A DNA stretch of 24,262 nucleotides. Source: Candidatus Omnitrophota bacterium. Lineage in GTDB: Bacteria; Omnitrophota; Gorgyraeia; Gygaellales; Profunditerraquicolaceae. The stretch is from assembly GCA_028717055.1 (NCBI GenBank), contig JAQUOO010000007.1, forward strand, positions 1-24,262, read 5' to 3'. The position numbers and the translations under genes are program-made. Position 1 is the stretch's first letter, and each line of letters begins with the position of its first letter. The notes under the pieces were generated by a model, which saw nothing but the letters and a program-made list of their open reading frames with translations, did not search any database and was not told the DNA's origin. Positions 7,092 to 13,746 of the stretch are shown here, one piece after another.

Positions 7092-9113
7092 CTATCTTAA
7101 CTTAACCTCAAATTGCTGAGTGAGCGACGCACAAAGCAAATCATGAGCGGGCTGAATCTCTTTTTCAGTCAAGGTGCGCTCTCCTGAAGCGTAAAGGCAC
7201 GATAAAGTAAGCCCCCTCCAGCCGGAAGGGATCTGTTTACCTTTATAATAATCCGCAACCTTGACTTCGCGCAAGAAAGGTTCTCCTTTCTCTCTCAGCA
7301 GGATAAGGATTTCTTTAACTGAAACGCCATCCTTTAAAATAAAACTTATGTCACGGGTAATTCCGGGGTATTTCGGAAGAGGAGCAAACTTTTTGTTCAA
7401 CTGAACAAAAGAAAAAAGTTTGTCTAAAGAAAGTTCTCCGATAAAAACATCTTTGTTTTTTATCCCTAACGAATTTAATGCCTGCTGGCCAAGACATAAC
7501 ATCGAACCTATCTTTTCTTTTTGAACACATATATCCGCAAAGTTGGCAGCTTGACCGGTAAATTCATAACCAGCTATACCTAGCCGCTTGAAGATGGTTT
7601 CAAAGATACCTTTAATGTTTAAAAGATTGGCTTCATCCTTGGCTAAACCCGCGCCGGTGAAGAAAGACTTTACTCCGCTTAAAGCAATTCCCAGAGAAAG
7701 TTCTTCTTTCGGCTCTGTTCCTGCTTTAAAAATATTGGCGATTTCAAATAACGAAACAAACTCCTGTTTTTGATTAAGATTAAAACTGACTGCCCGGCCA
7801 AGCCCAAGCATAAGAGTGGGCCTTAAAACCTCCTGCTCTTGGCTCAGAGGATTCATAATACTTACCGGATTTACGCCAAATTCGAAACCCGAATTTCTTA
7901 ATCCCGGCTTATCAATGAGGCTATAAGTAATCGCTTCGCTTAGACCTAAGCCTACAAGCATATTCTTGATATCCGAAACCAAGCTTCTTTGCATGTTCGG
8001 GGCTACATCAGGTTTTACCGAAGGAACACTATTGGAAATCCGTTCAAATCCAAAAACCCTGGCCGCCTCTTCAACTAAATCAACCGCTTGTTTTACATCC
8101 TGCCTGAAAGAAGGAACTCCTATGCTAAGAATATTTCTAGATTTTTGTTTGATTTTAAACCCGAGCCCAATAAGAATTTGCCGCACTTTGGCAATTGCTA
8201 AATTTATTCCTAATATTTTTGAAGCATAAGCAATATCCAAATCGATTTTTGTTTCTTTGGATTTATTTAAACCGCTCAAGGCAAAACTAACTTCTTCTGC
8301 GCCGCAGTATTCTTCTAATAATTGCGCCGCGCGCAAAGACGCCCTAGTAACCATATCCAAATCAATACCTCGCTCAAACCTGTAGCTTGATTCACTTGCC
8401 TTGCCTATTGCCTGGCGAGAACGGCGGATTATAATAGGGTTGAAAAGGGCGGCTTCCAATAAAATATTTTTAGAGGCAAAGCTGACCTCGGTATCTTTAC
8501 CTCCCATTACTCCGGCAACTGCCGACACCTTCTCTTTATCCGCAACCACCAAAACATCTTTTGAAAGAATACTTTCTGTCCCGTCTATCGTCGAGATCTT
8601 TTCTCCGGATTTCGCCCGGCGCACAATTATTTTCTCCGGATTCAATTTGTCAAGGTCAAAAGCATGCAGGGGTTGGCCTAACTCAAATAATACGTAATTC
8701 GTAATATCCACTACATTATTAACGCTGCGGCAACCTACTAATTCCAGCCTATTCTTTATCCATTCCGGAGAAGGAGCGACTTTCAAATTCTTAATAATTC
8801 TGGCGGAATAAAAAGGGCAATCTGCCTTATCTTCGATTTCAATCTTAAGATTTCCTTTTGCGGATTTAGTTTTGATTTTTAAATCTAAATTCTTAAGTTT
8901 TGAATTTGTCAGCGTAGCGACTTCCCGGGCAACACCCAAAATACTCAACCAATCCGGTCGATTCGAAGTAATTTCAATCTCAAAGACAAAATCTCCCGCC
9001 TTTTCCTCAAGGGAAACGACTTCCAGGCCCGCCATAGTCAGTTTATCAGCCAATTCCCTGGCTGGAATCTTAATATCAACAAAATCCTTTAACCAATTAT
9101 AGGTAACCTTCAT
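7092..9113 (-). CDS. pheT: Phenylalanyl-tRNA synthetase beta subunit, compact form lacking the OB (B2) domain
   Basis: This is the beta chain of the (alpha-beta)2 enzyme that charges tRNA-Phe. It begins MKVTYNWLKDFVDI and passes MAGLEV, but goes straight to the FEIEITSNRPDWLSILGVARE segment. The roughly 100-residue EMAP/OB tRNA-binding insertion that normally lies between these is absent, which explains 673 residues instead of about 800. B3/B4 editing and B5 regions follow (NVVDITNYVLFELGQPLHAFD; ASESSYRFERGID). The C-terminal FDX-ACB anticodon-binding domain is present from about residue 580 (PKYPGITRDISF to the end). The start lies 1 nt after the pheS stop, so it is co-translated with pheS. 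It is the last gene of infC-rpmI-rplT-pheS-pheT. Confidence 0.96.
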   Translation of the reverse strand: MKVTYNWLKDFVDIKIPARELADKLTMAGLEVVSLEEKAGDFVFEIEITSNRPDWLSILGVAREVATLTNSKLKNLDLKIKTKSAKGNLKIEIEDKADCPFYSARIIKNLKVAPSPEWIKNRLELVGCRSVNNVVDITNYVLFELGQPLHAFDLDKLNPEKIIVRRAKSGEKISTIDGTESILSKDVLVVADKEKVSAVAGVMGGKDTEVSFASKNILLEAALFNPIIIRRSRQAIGKASESSYRFERGIDLDMVTRASLRAAQLLEEYCGAEEVSFALSGLNKSKETKIDLDIAYASKILGINLAIAKVRQILIGLGFKIKQKSRNILSIGVPSFRQDVKQAVDLVEEAARVFGFERISNSVPSVKPDVAPNMQRSLVSDIKNMLVGLGLSEAITYSLIDKPGLRNSGFEFGVNPVSIMNPLSQEQEVLRPTLMLGLGRAVSFNLNQKQEFVSLFEIANIFKAGTEPKEELSLGIALSGVKSFFTGAGLAKDEANLLNIKGIFETIFKRLGIAGYEFTGQAANFADICVQKEKIGSMLCLGQQALNSLGIKNKDVFIGELSLDKLFSFVQLNKKFAPLPKYPGITRDISFILKDGVSVKEILILLREKGEPFLREVKVADYYKGKQIPSGWRGLTLSCLYASGERTLTEKEIQPAHDLLCASLTQQFEVKLR

Positions 9114-9114
9114 T

Positions 9115-10125
9115 TTAAAATTGCCTCAAAAACCTTAAATCGTTCTCAAAAAATAATCTGATGTCATTAATGCCGTATTTTAGCATGGCGATTCTATCCA
9201 CGCCCATGCCAAAAGCAAAGCCGGTATATTTATTGGGGTCAATTCCGACCTGTTTAAAAACATTGGGGTGGATCATGCCTGAACCTAAAATCTCAAGCCA
9301 ACCTTTCTTCCCGCAGGCAGAGCATCCCTTGCCTTTACAAATTATGCAGGAGATATCCACTTCCGCCGAAGGCTCGGTAAACGGGAAAAAGTGCGGACGA
9401 AAACGCATTTTTATATCATTACCAAAAATAGCTTTGGCAAATATCTCTAAGAGCCCTTTAAGGTCCGAGAACTTAATACCTTTATCCACCATAAAACCTT
9501 CAACCTGATGAAACATAAATGAATGCGACGCATCCACCGCATCCGGACGATAAACGCGGCCGGGGACGACAATTGCCAAAGGAGGTTTTTTTTCTTTCAT
9601 TACCCGCACCTGAACCGGCGAAGTGTGGCTGCGTAAAAGCATCTTGCTATAATCTTTTAAATAGAAGGTATCGAATGCTTCGCGAGAAGGATGCTCTAAT
9701 GGGATATTTAACCCGGTAAAATTATTGTACTCGGTTTCTATTTCCGGGCCATCGACAACTGAAAAACCCATCTTGCTGAATATAGAACAGATCTCTTCGG
9801 TTATCCGGGTTAGCGGATGCAGATGCCCCAATTCCTGAGCAATGCCCGGCATGCCTATATCAAAGGATACAGGCGCTTCGTTGGCTTTAACTGAAAGAGT
9901 CTCCTGTTTTTCGGAAATACTGGAAAGGAGTTTGTTTTTAAGCGAGTTGACCTGCTGGCCGAAACAAGCGCGTTCTTCTTTAGGCAAAGAGGGAATCGCG
10001 CTGGTTAATTCAGCGATTATCCCCTTTCTGCCTAAATATTTCAGACGAAATTCTTCCAGCGCTTCAGAAGAATTGACATTCTGGATTTCCGAATCTATCT
10101 GGGACAAGACAGCATTAATGTCCAT
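9115..10125 (-). CDS. pheS: Phenylalanyl-tRNA synthetase alpha subunit
   Basis: This is the catalytic alpha chain, 336 residues, of normal length. An N-terminal coiled-coil arm (1-80) contains the RLKYLGRKGII signature. The class II core has HPLTRITEEI, the motif 2 region PGRVYRPDAVDASHSFMFHQVEG and the motif 3 region GFAFGMGVDRIAMLKYGI. A four-cysteine knuckle (Cys 260, 263, 268 and 271, in CIICKGKGCSACGKKGW) lies before the active-site strand; many bacterial PheS proteins carry such a putative zinc site. GAGG precedes the ATG. The gene follows rplT by 12 nt and abuts pheT. Confidence 0.97.
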   Translation of the reverse strand: MDINAVLSQIDSEIQNVNSSEALEEFRLKYLGRKGIIAELTSAIPSLPKEERACFGQQVNSLKNKLLSSISEKQETLSVKANEAPVSFDIGMPGIAQELGHLHPLTRITEEICSIFSKMGFSVVDGPEIETEYNNFTGLNIPLEHPSREAFDTFYLKDYSKMLLRSHTSPVQVRVMKEKKPPLAIVVPGRVYRPDAVDASHSFMFHQVEGFMVDKGIKFSDLKGLLEIFAKAIFGNDIKMRFRPHFFPFTEPSAEVDISCIICKGKGCSACGKKGWLEILGSGMIHPNVFKQVGIDPNKYTGFAFGMGVDRIAMLKYGINDIRLFFENDLRFLRQF

Positions 10126-10137
10126 GTAACCTCTTGG

Positions 10138-10485
10138 CTATTTCTTGACCAGCCCGACTATTTTCTTAAAAGCTGCATTGTCTTTTACTGCCAAATCCGC
10201 CAAAATCTTGCGATCAAGATTAATTTTGGCTTTTTTGAGTCCGCTCATAAAAACACTATAGCTAACCCCCTCGGCGCGGGCCGCGGCATTAATACGCGCG
10301 ATCCAGAGAGCGCGGATTTCCCTCTTCTTGTTTTGCCTATCGCGATAGGCGTATTTTAAAGCATGCAAGAGAGCGCGACGCGCCTGCTGGAACTGTTTAC
10401 TCCTGTCCCCAAAAAAACCTTTAGCTTTCTTCAATACTCTTTTTTTTCTTCTGCGCGTTGCTGTGCTGTGTTTAATCTTTGCCAT
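10138..10485 (-). CDS. rplT: 50S ribosomal protein L20
   Basis: This is a 115-residue basic protein with the L20 pattern: TRRRKKRVLKKAKGFFGDRS, QARRALLHALKYAYRDR, WIARINAAARAEGVSYS and a C-terminal LDRKILADLA. L20 binds 23S rRNA and is needed for early 50S assembly. In Gammaproteobacteria it represses its own operon through the rpmI leader; no such operator could be recognised here. AAGGAG lies 6 nt before ATG. It sits in the canonical infC-rpmI-rplT order. Confidence 0.98.
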   Translation of the reverse strand: MAKIKHSTATRRRKKRVLKKAKGFFGDRSKQFQQARRALLHALKYAYRDRQNKKREIRALWIARINAAARAEGVSYSVFMSGLKKAKINLDRKILADLAVKDNAAFKKIVGLVKK

Positions 10486-10499
10486 GGAATACTCCTTTT

Positions 10500-10700
10500 C
10501 TAACCATAAGGTAACATACGCTTAAGGTACTTTGTTTCTTTCTTATTGTCTAAGATGTCTCTCTTTCTCAATTTCCTCACTCTCTTCATTTTCTTGCTTG
10601 AAGCAAGATGGCTCTTGCCACCGCAAGAATATTTGATTTTTCCTTTTTTGGTGAGCTTGAATCTTTTTGCAACCCCTTTTTTAGTTTTTAGCTTTCCCAT
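10500..10700 (-). CDS. rpmI: 50S ribosomal protein L35
   Basis: This 66-residue, very basic protein has the L35 hallmarks: KTKKGVAKRFKLTKKGKIKY, then SCGGKSHLASSKKMKRVRKLRK and the terminal LKRMLPYG. Full length for the family. AGAGGA lies just upstream of the ATG, and the gene follows infC by 13 nt. The neighbourhood of infC and rplT makes the call secure. Confidence 0.98.
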   Translation of the reverse strand: MGKLKTKKGVAKRFKLTKKGKIKYSCGGKSHLASSKKMKRVRKLRKRDILDNKKETKYLKRMLPYG

Positions 10701-10713
10701 TCTATCCTCTTTC

Positions 10714-11220
10714 TTATTTGGGCGCCACTACCAATGACATAATCCTGCCTTCCATCATCGGCGGCTTCTCCACTGCCCCGTCGGTTTGCACGTCTTTTAT
10801 AAATCTATCTAAAACCTTTCTTCCCAGATCTATATGCTCCATCTGCCTGCCGCGGAAAAAAAGGTTGACCCTAACTTTATCTTTTTTCTTTAAAAAGGTT
10901 ACCGCTTGTTTTACTTTAGTCTGGAAATCATGGTCATCGATATTGGGCTTAAGGCGGATCTCTTTCAGCTTACCCTGCTTTTGATGCTTTTTGGCTTCCC
11001 GCTCTTTCTTCTCTTCATCATATTTAAATTTACTGTAATCGACTATGCGGCAGACCGGCGGATTAGCGGATGGAGCTACTTCGACCAGATCCAGTTCATG
11101 CTGATTCGCCAAATCCAAAGCCCTTTGTATTACCACTATTCCCAATTGATTACCATCCGGACCAATAAGCCTGACTTGCGGTACCCTGATTCTGTCATTA
11201 ATGCGGACAAATTTTTTTAT
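10714..11220 (-). CDS. infC: Translation initiation factor IF-3, apparently starting with ATA
   Basis: IF-3 binds the 30S subunit, blocks premature 50S joining and checks start-codon fidelity. Both domains are present: an N-domain with INDRIRVPQVRLIGPDGNQLGI and a C-domain with KEIRLKPNIDDHDFQTKVKQ and VRVNLFFRGRQMEHIDLG. The frame could open at GTG 11229, but that codon overlaps the Shine-Dalgarno AGGAGG. The ATA at 11220 lies 8 nt after AGGAGG and gives a mature N-terminus (KKFVRINDRIR) like other IF-3 proteins. IF-3 genes elsewhere use AUU, AUC or similar rare starts, through which IF-3 represses its own synthesis, so ATA is the most economical choice. The protein is then 168 residues. It is the first gene of the operon with rpmI, rplT, pheS and pheT. 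Confidence 0.95.
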   Translation of the reverse strand: MKKFVRINDRIRVPQVRLIGPDGNQLGIVVIQRALDLANQHELDLVEVAPSANPPVCRIVDYSKFKYDEEKKEREAKKHQKQGKLKEIRLKPNIDDHDFQTKVKQAVTFLKKKDKVRVNLFFRGRQMEHIDLGRKVLDRFIKDVQTDGAVEKPPMMEGRIMSLVVAPK

Positions 11221-11243
11221 AGCAACCACCTCCTATTCTTACT

Positions 11244-11267
11244 GGTTAATAATATTATTTAATAACC
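11244..11267 (-). repeat. AT-rich palindrome upstream of infC
   Basis: A 24-nt near-palindrome with GGTTA/TAACC ends and the self-complementary core AATAATATTATT lies about 10 nt upstream of the infC Shine-Dalgarno. It could be a weak hairpin in the infC leader or an operator, but there is nothing to assign a function. It borders the inverted-repeat element that runs into the end of thrS. Confidence 0.4.
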
Positions 11268-11375
11268 AATGCCCGATTTCCAAATCCGAATGAAGCTCCA
11301 ATTTGCACAATTCCCAATTGGGTATTGAAACATTGAGGCTTCATTCGTCATTGGAACTTGGTAATTGGACATTTT
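11262..11375. repeat. Imperfect inverted-repeat element overlapping the end of thrS
   Basis: This AT-rich stretch is built of degenerate CCAATT/AATTGG words. Perfect 10-bp arms CGAATGAAGC (11287-11296) and GCTTCATTCG (11338-11347) flank a centre that includes the palindrome CCCAATTGGG. Outer arms are partly complementary (TTCCAA/TTGGAA). The right arm contains the thrS stop codon and encodes its last residues (NVQLPSSNDE). This looks like a dispersed palindromic repeat that has become the 3' end of thrS. It might also act as a transcript-end hairpin, though no T tract is present. Confidence 0.55.
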
Positions 11376-13110
11376 TATTACCTATTTCTTCCTTTAATGT
11401 TTTTATAAATTCATCTAAACTCATTGTACCGAGATTCCCTTTTCCTTTTTTTCTTACGGCGACTTGAGCAGATTTTTCTTCACGCTCGCCGACAACCAGG
11501 CAATAAGGAATCTTGCTTATCTCGGCATTGCGTATTCTTTTATCCAAAGTTTCATTACGGCTATCTACCTCAACCCGGATTTTTTCTTGAGCCAGGCTTC
11601 CGGAAATCTTTTTGGCATACTCCATTACCGTGTCTTTTATCGGAATAACCAAGACTTGAACCGGAGCAAGCCACAAAGGCAAATCGCCGTTATAATTTTC
11701 AACTAAAGCTCCGATAAAACGCTCAACGCTGCCCAATAAAACCCTATGCAACATTATTGGTTGACGCTCTTTCCCTTCATTATCAATATAAGTCAGATTG
11801 AATCTTTTGGGAAGAGCAAAATCGCACTGAATAGTCGCGCACTGCCACGATCTTTTCAAAGCGTCTTTTAATTTGATATCGATCTTCGGCCCGTAAAAAG
11901 CTCCGTCGCCTTCGTTTATCTCATAGCTTAAACCTTTTTCCTTAAGAGCTTCTTCCAGTGAGCTGGTAGCAAGTTTCCAATCTTCATCCGAACCGATGGA
12001 TTTTTCCGGACGGGTGCTTAATTCAATGCTTACATCTTTAAACCCAAAAACTTTCATCGTATCGAAAACAAAGTCAATCACTGCTTTTATTTCCGGTTTC
12101 AATTGCTCGGGTAAACAAAAAATGTGAGCGTCGTCCTGGGTAAACCCGCGCACTCTTAATAACCCGTGCAACACCCCTGCTTTTTCATGGCGATAAACCG
12201 TCCCCAACTCAAAGAGCCTGATTGGTAAATCCTTGTAACTTCTGGTCTTAGATTTGTAAATTAAAATATGGCCCGGGCAATTCATCGGCTTAAGGACATA
12301 TTCCTGGTCATCGATCTTCATGATGAACATGTTATCTTTATAGTAATCGTAATGACCGCTGGTCTTCCAAAGCCCGGCCTGCATAATATGCGGAGTGATT
12401 ACAATCTGGTAGCCGCGTTTTAAATGCTCTTCTTTCTCGTAATTCTCGATTAAGGTGCGCAGTAGCCCTCCCTTAGGATGATAAAAAACCAGCCCTGCTC
12501 CCGCATCCTCATGATAAATATCAAAGAGCTCCAGCGCCGGCCCAAGTTTGCGATGGTCGCGCAGTTTTGCTTCTTCTAAATTCTTTAAATATTCTTCCAG
12601 CTCTTTTTTACTTTCAAAACAGGTTCCGTAAATCCTTTGCAGCATGGGATTGGTTTCAATCCCGTGCCAATACGCTCCGGCGACGGATAACAATTTAAAG
12701 GCTTTGATCTTACCGGTAGATTCTATATGCGGGCCGCGGCATAGATCCACAAAACTTTTACCGGTGCTATAAACCGAGATTTTCGCATCGCCCAGCGCGT
12801 TGATTAATTCTACCTTATACGGCTCATTAAGCTTCTTGAATAAATCCAAAGCCGCTTTTTTATCTAATTCTTCTCTTATGAAAGGCTCATTCTTAGAAAT
12901 AATCTCGCCCATCTTCTTTTCGATTTTTACTAAATCATCGTCGGAAAAAGCTTCTTTCTTGCCTGCACTGAGCGCAGCCGAAGTGTCGAAGTCATAGTAA
13001 AAACCATCCTCGATCGCCGGGCCGATGGCTAATTTCACTTCTGGCCAGAGCTCTTTAACCGCGGACGCCAAAACATGAGAACAAGAATGCCTTAAAGTAT
13101 CCAGATTCAT
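11341..13110 (-). CDS. thrS: Threonyl-tRNA synthetase without the N-terminal TGS domain
   Basis: This class II synthetase charges tRNA-Thr. At 589 residues it is about 50 shorter than usual, because it begins directly at the editing domain (LRHSCSHVLASAV, HxxxH at 8-12) with no TGS domain. Catalytic-domain hallmarks are intact: MNCPGH with the zinc-binding Cys, RVRGFTQDDAHIFC and MLHRVLLGSVERFIGALVE. The anticodon-binding domain follows from PLWLAPVQVLVIPI. Residues about 43-53 (TSAALSAGKKE) are a short extra segment relative to typical ThrS and are encoded by a palindromic repeat. The C-terminal tail NVQLPSSNDE is also repeat-derived. No Shine-Dalgarno precedes ATG 13110. The upstream frame stays open for 27 codons to a TAG but offers no good start and no TGS-like sequence. 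Confidence 0.95.
   Translation of the reverse strand: MNLDTLRHSCSHVLASAVKELWPEVKLAIGPAIEDGFYYDFDTSAALSAGKKEAFSDDDLVKIEKKMGEIISKNEPFIREELDKKAALDLFKKLNEPYKVELINALGDAKISVYSTGKSFVDLCRGPHIESTGKIKAFKLLSVAGAYWHGIETNPMLQRIYGTCFESKKELEEYLKNLEEAKLRDHRKLGPALELFDIYHEDAGAGLVFYHPKGGLLRTLIENYEKEEHLKRGYQIVITPHIMQAGLWKTSGHYDYYKDNMFIMKIDDQEYVLKPMNCPGHILIYKSKTRSYKDLPIRLFELGTVYRHEKAGVLHGLLRVRGFTQDDAHIFCLPEQLKPEIKAVIDFVFDTMKVFGFKDVSIELSTRPEKSIGSDEDWKLATSSLEEALKEKGLSYEINEGDGAFYGPKIDIKLKDALKRSWQCATIQCDFALPKRFNLTYIDNEGKERQPIMLHRVLLGSVERFIGALVENYNGDLPLWLAPVQVLVIPIKDTVMEYAKKISGSLAQEKIRVEVDSRNETLDKRIRNAEISKIPYCLVVGEREEKSAQVAVRKKGKGNLGTMSLDEFIKTLKEEIGNKNVQLPSSNDE
12961..12990. repeat. Short palindromic repeat inserted in frame within thrS
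   Basis: The plus strand reads GCACTGAGCGCAGCCGAAGTG, a GCACT...AGTG(T) hairpin-type word of a kind scattered through many bacterial genomes. It encodes an extra stretch (about residues 41-50) between the editing-domain FYYDFD and the helix SDDDLVKIEKKM, where ThrS normally has only a few residues. A related GGCACT...AGTGCC hairpin occurs in the tRNA spacers at 13631-13655. Confidence 0.5.
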
Positions 13111-13279
13111 ATTTAACTCAAAAGTTAAAGCTGAGAAATCAAAAGGAAAACTGTTAATACCAAAGGTTAAAGCCCAAAATTCAAAATAGATCTAAATGAC
13201 AAATACTAAATGACAAAACCTTAGTTTGGGATCTTGACATTTGAGTTTTGAATTTTACTTTTGCCTTTTTACTTTTTAA
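13111..13279. repeat. Low-complexity repeat-rich spacer upstream of thrS
   Basis: This AT-rich stretch of degenerate words lies between tRNA-Val and thrS. It contains two direct copies of CTAAATGACAAA (13192-13203 and 13206-13217), two AAAGTTAAAGC-like words, and inverted AAATTCAAAA/TTTTGAATTT arms. No coding sequence or convincing promoter was found. Confidence 0.5.
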
Positions 13280-13356
13280 TGGTGGGCCCATCAGGACTTG
13301 AACCTGAGACCTTTGCGATGTCAACGCAACGCTCTAACCAACTGAGCTATGAGCCC
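13280..13356 (-). tRNA. tRNA-Val (anticodon GAC)
   Basis: The minus strand folds as a 77-nt cloverleaf with encoded CCA. The acceptor GGGCTCA pairs with TGGGCCC (one G-T pair) with discriminator A. The D arm is AGCTCAGTTGGTTAGAGC. The anticodon stem TTGCG/CGCAA holds loop TTGACAT with anticodon GAC, reading GUC/GUU. The T arm contains GGTTCAAGTCC. It is the last of three tandem tRNAs and lies upstream of thrS. Confidence 0.95.
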
Positions 13357-13380
13357 TCAATTTTCTTGTTATTTTACATT

Positions 13381-13466
13381 CATTAGGTACTTCACTCGCT
13401 ACGCTCCTTGTCGGGGCGTTATGCTCGTTTAGTGCCAATTAAATTTTCCTTGTCGGAAAATTTAAT
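13381..13466. repeat. tRNA spacer repeat, copy 1 (after tRNA-Leu)
   Basis: In minus-strand orientation, after tRNA-Leu this spacer contains GGCACTAAACGAGCATAA and ends TACCTAATGAAT. The spacer after tRNA-Cys has GGCACTAAAGCGAGCGTA and ends TACCTAATAAT. The two look like diverged copies of one element placed directly behind tRNA 3' ends. Confidence 0.5.
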
Positions 13467-13469
13467 TGG
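13435..13469. repeat. Perfect 15-bp stem-loop abutting the 3' end of tRNA-Leu
   Basis: CCAATTAAATTTTCC (13435-13449) and GGAAAATTTAATTGG (13455-13469) are perfectly complementary around a 5-nt loop. The right arm overlaps the discriminator base and the last two acceptor bases of tRNA-Leu, which lacks an encoded CCA. It begins a longer spacer element related to the one after tRNA-Cys. Confidence 0.75.
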
Positions 13470-13549
13470 GCAAGAAGGGAGTCGGACCCTTACGACCTTG
13501 CGGCCAACAGATTTTAAGTCTGTCGTGTATGCCATTCCACCACTTGCCC
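13467..13549 (-). tRNA. tRNA-Leu (anticodon TAA)
   Basis: This is a class II tRNA of 83 nt without CCA. The acceptor GGGCAAG pairs with CTTGCCC, discriminator A. The anticodon stem ACAGA/TCTGT holds loop CTTAAAA with anticodon TAA. A long variable arm (GGCCGCAAGGTC) and T arm GGGTCCGACTCCC follow. CCA is not encoded, unlike the two neighbouring tRNAs, so nucleotidyltransferase must add it. A perfect stem-loop starts at its 3' end. Confidence 0.94.
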
Positions 13550-13589
13550 GTAAACTTTACTTCCTCCTGCTCCTCGTCAAACCTAAATG

Positions 13590-13666
13590 AAGATTATTAG
13601 GTATCCTCGGAGTGATTTTCGCTGTTCGCTTGGCACTACGCTCGCTTTAGTGCCATCAAAATTTTA
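13590..13666. repeat. tRNA spacer repeat, copy 2 (after tRNA-Cys)
   Basis: This contains a hairpin with arms TGGCACTA (13631-13638) and TAGTGCCA (13648-13655) around a 9-nt loop. It shares word order with the spacer after tRNA-Leu (AATTTT, GGCACTAAA, CGAGC, TACCTAAT). There is no T tract, so an intrinsic terminator is unlikely; a mobile palindromic repeat or a processing element is possible. Confidence 0.5.
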
Positions 13667-13741
13667 TGGAGGCGACGAGCGGATTCGAACCGCTGTATAG
13701 CTCTTTTGCAGAGAGCTGCCTTACCGCTTGGCTACGTCGCC
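13667..13741 (-). tRNA. tRNA-Cys (anticodon GCA)
   Basis: This 75-nt cloverleaf has an encoded CCA. The acceptor GGCGACG pairs with CGTCGCC and the discriminator is U73, a known identity element of tRNA-Cys. The anticodon stem GCTCT/AGAGC holds loop CTGCAAA with anticodon GCA. The T arm contains GGTTCGAATCC. It begins 5 nt after the coaC stop and so probably shares a transcript with that gene. Confidence 0.96.
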
Positions 13742-13746
13742 AAATA

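Noticed and set aside
11221..11229. GTG start for infC.
   Set aside because: The GTG overlaps the AGGAGG that would have to serve as its ribosome site, so it cannot be used efficiently; ATA at 11220 has correct spacing.
11262..11375. T-box or other riboswitch upstream of the infC operon or thrS.
   Set aside because: No T-box sequence, specifier loop or terminator/antiterminator pair was recognisable; the region is better described as an inverted repeat.
13648..13655. Intrinsic terminator after tRNA-Cys.
   Set aside because: The TGGCACTA/TAGTGCCA hairpin has no following T tract on the minus strand.
13381..13666. CRISPR-like array between the tRNAs.
   Set aside because: There are only two diverged copies, no constant repeat length or unique spacers of even size, and no cas genes in the window.
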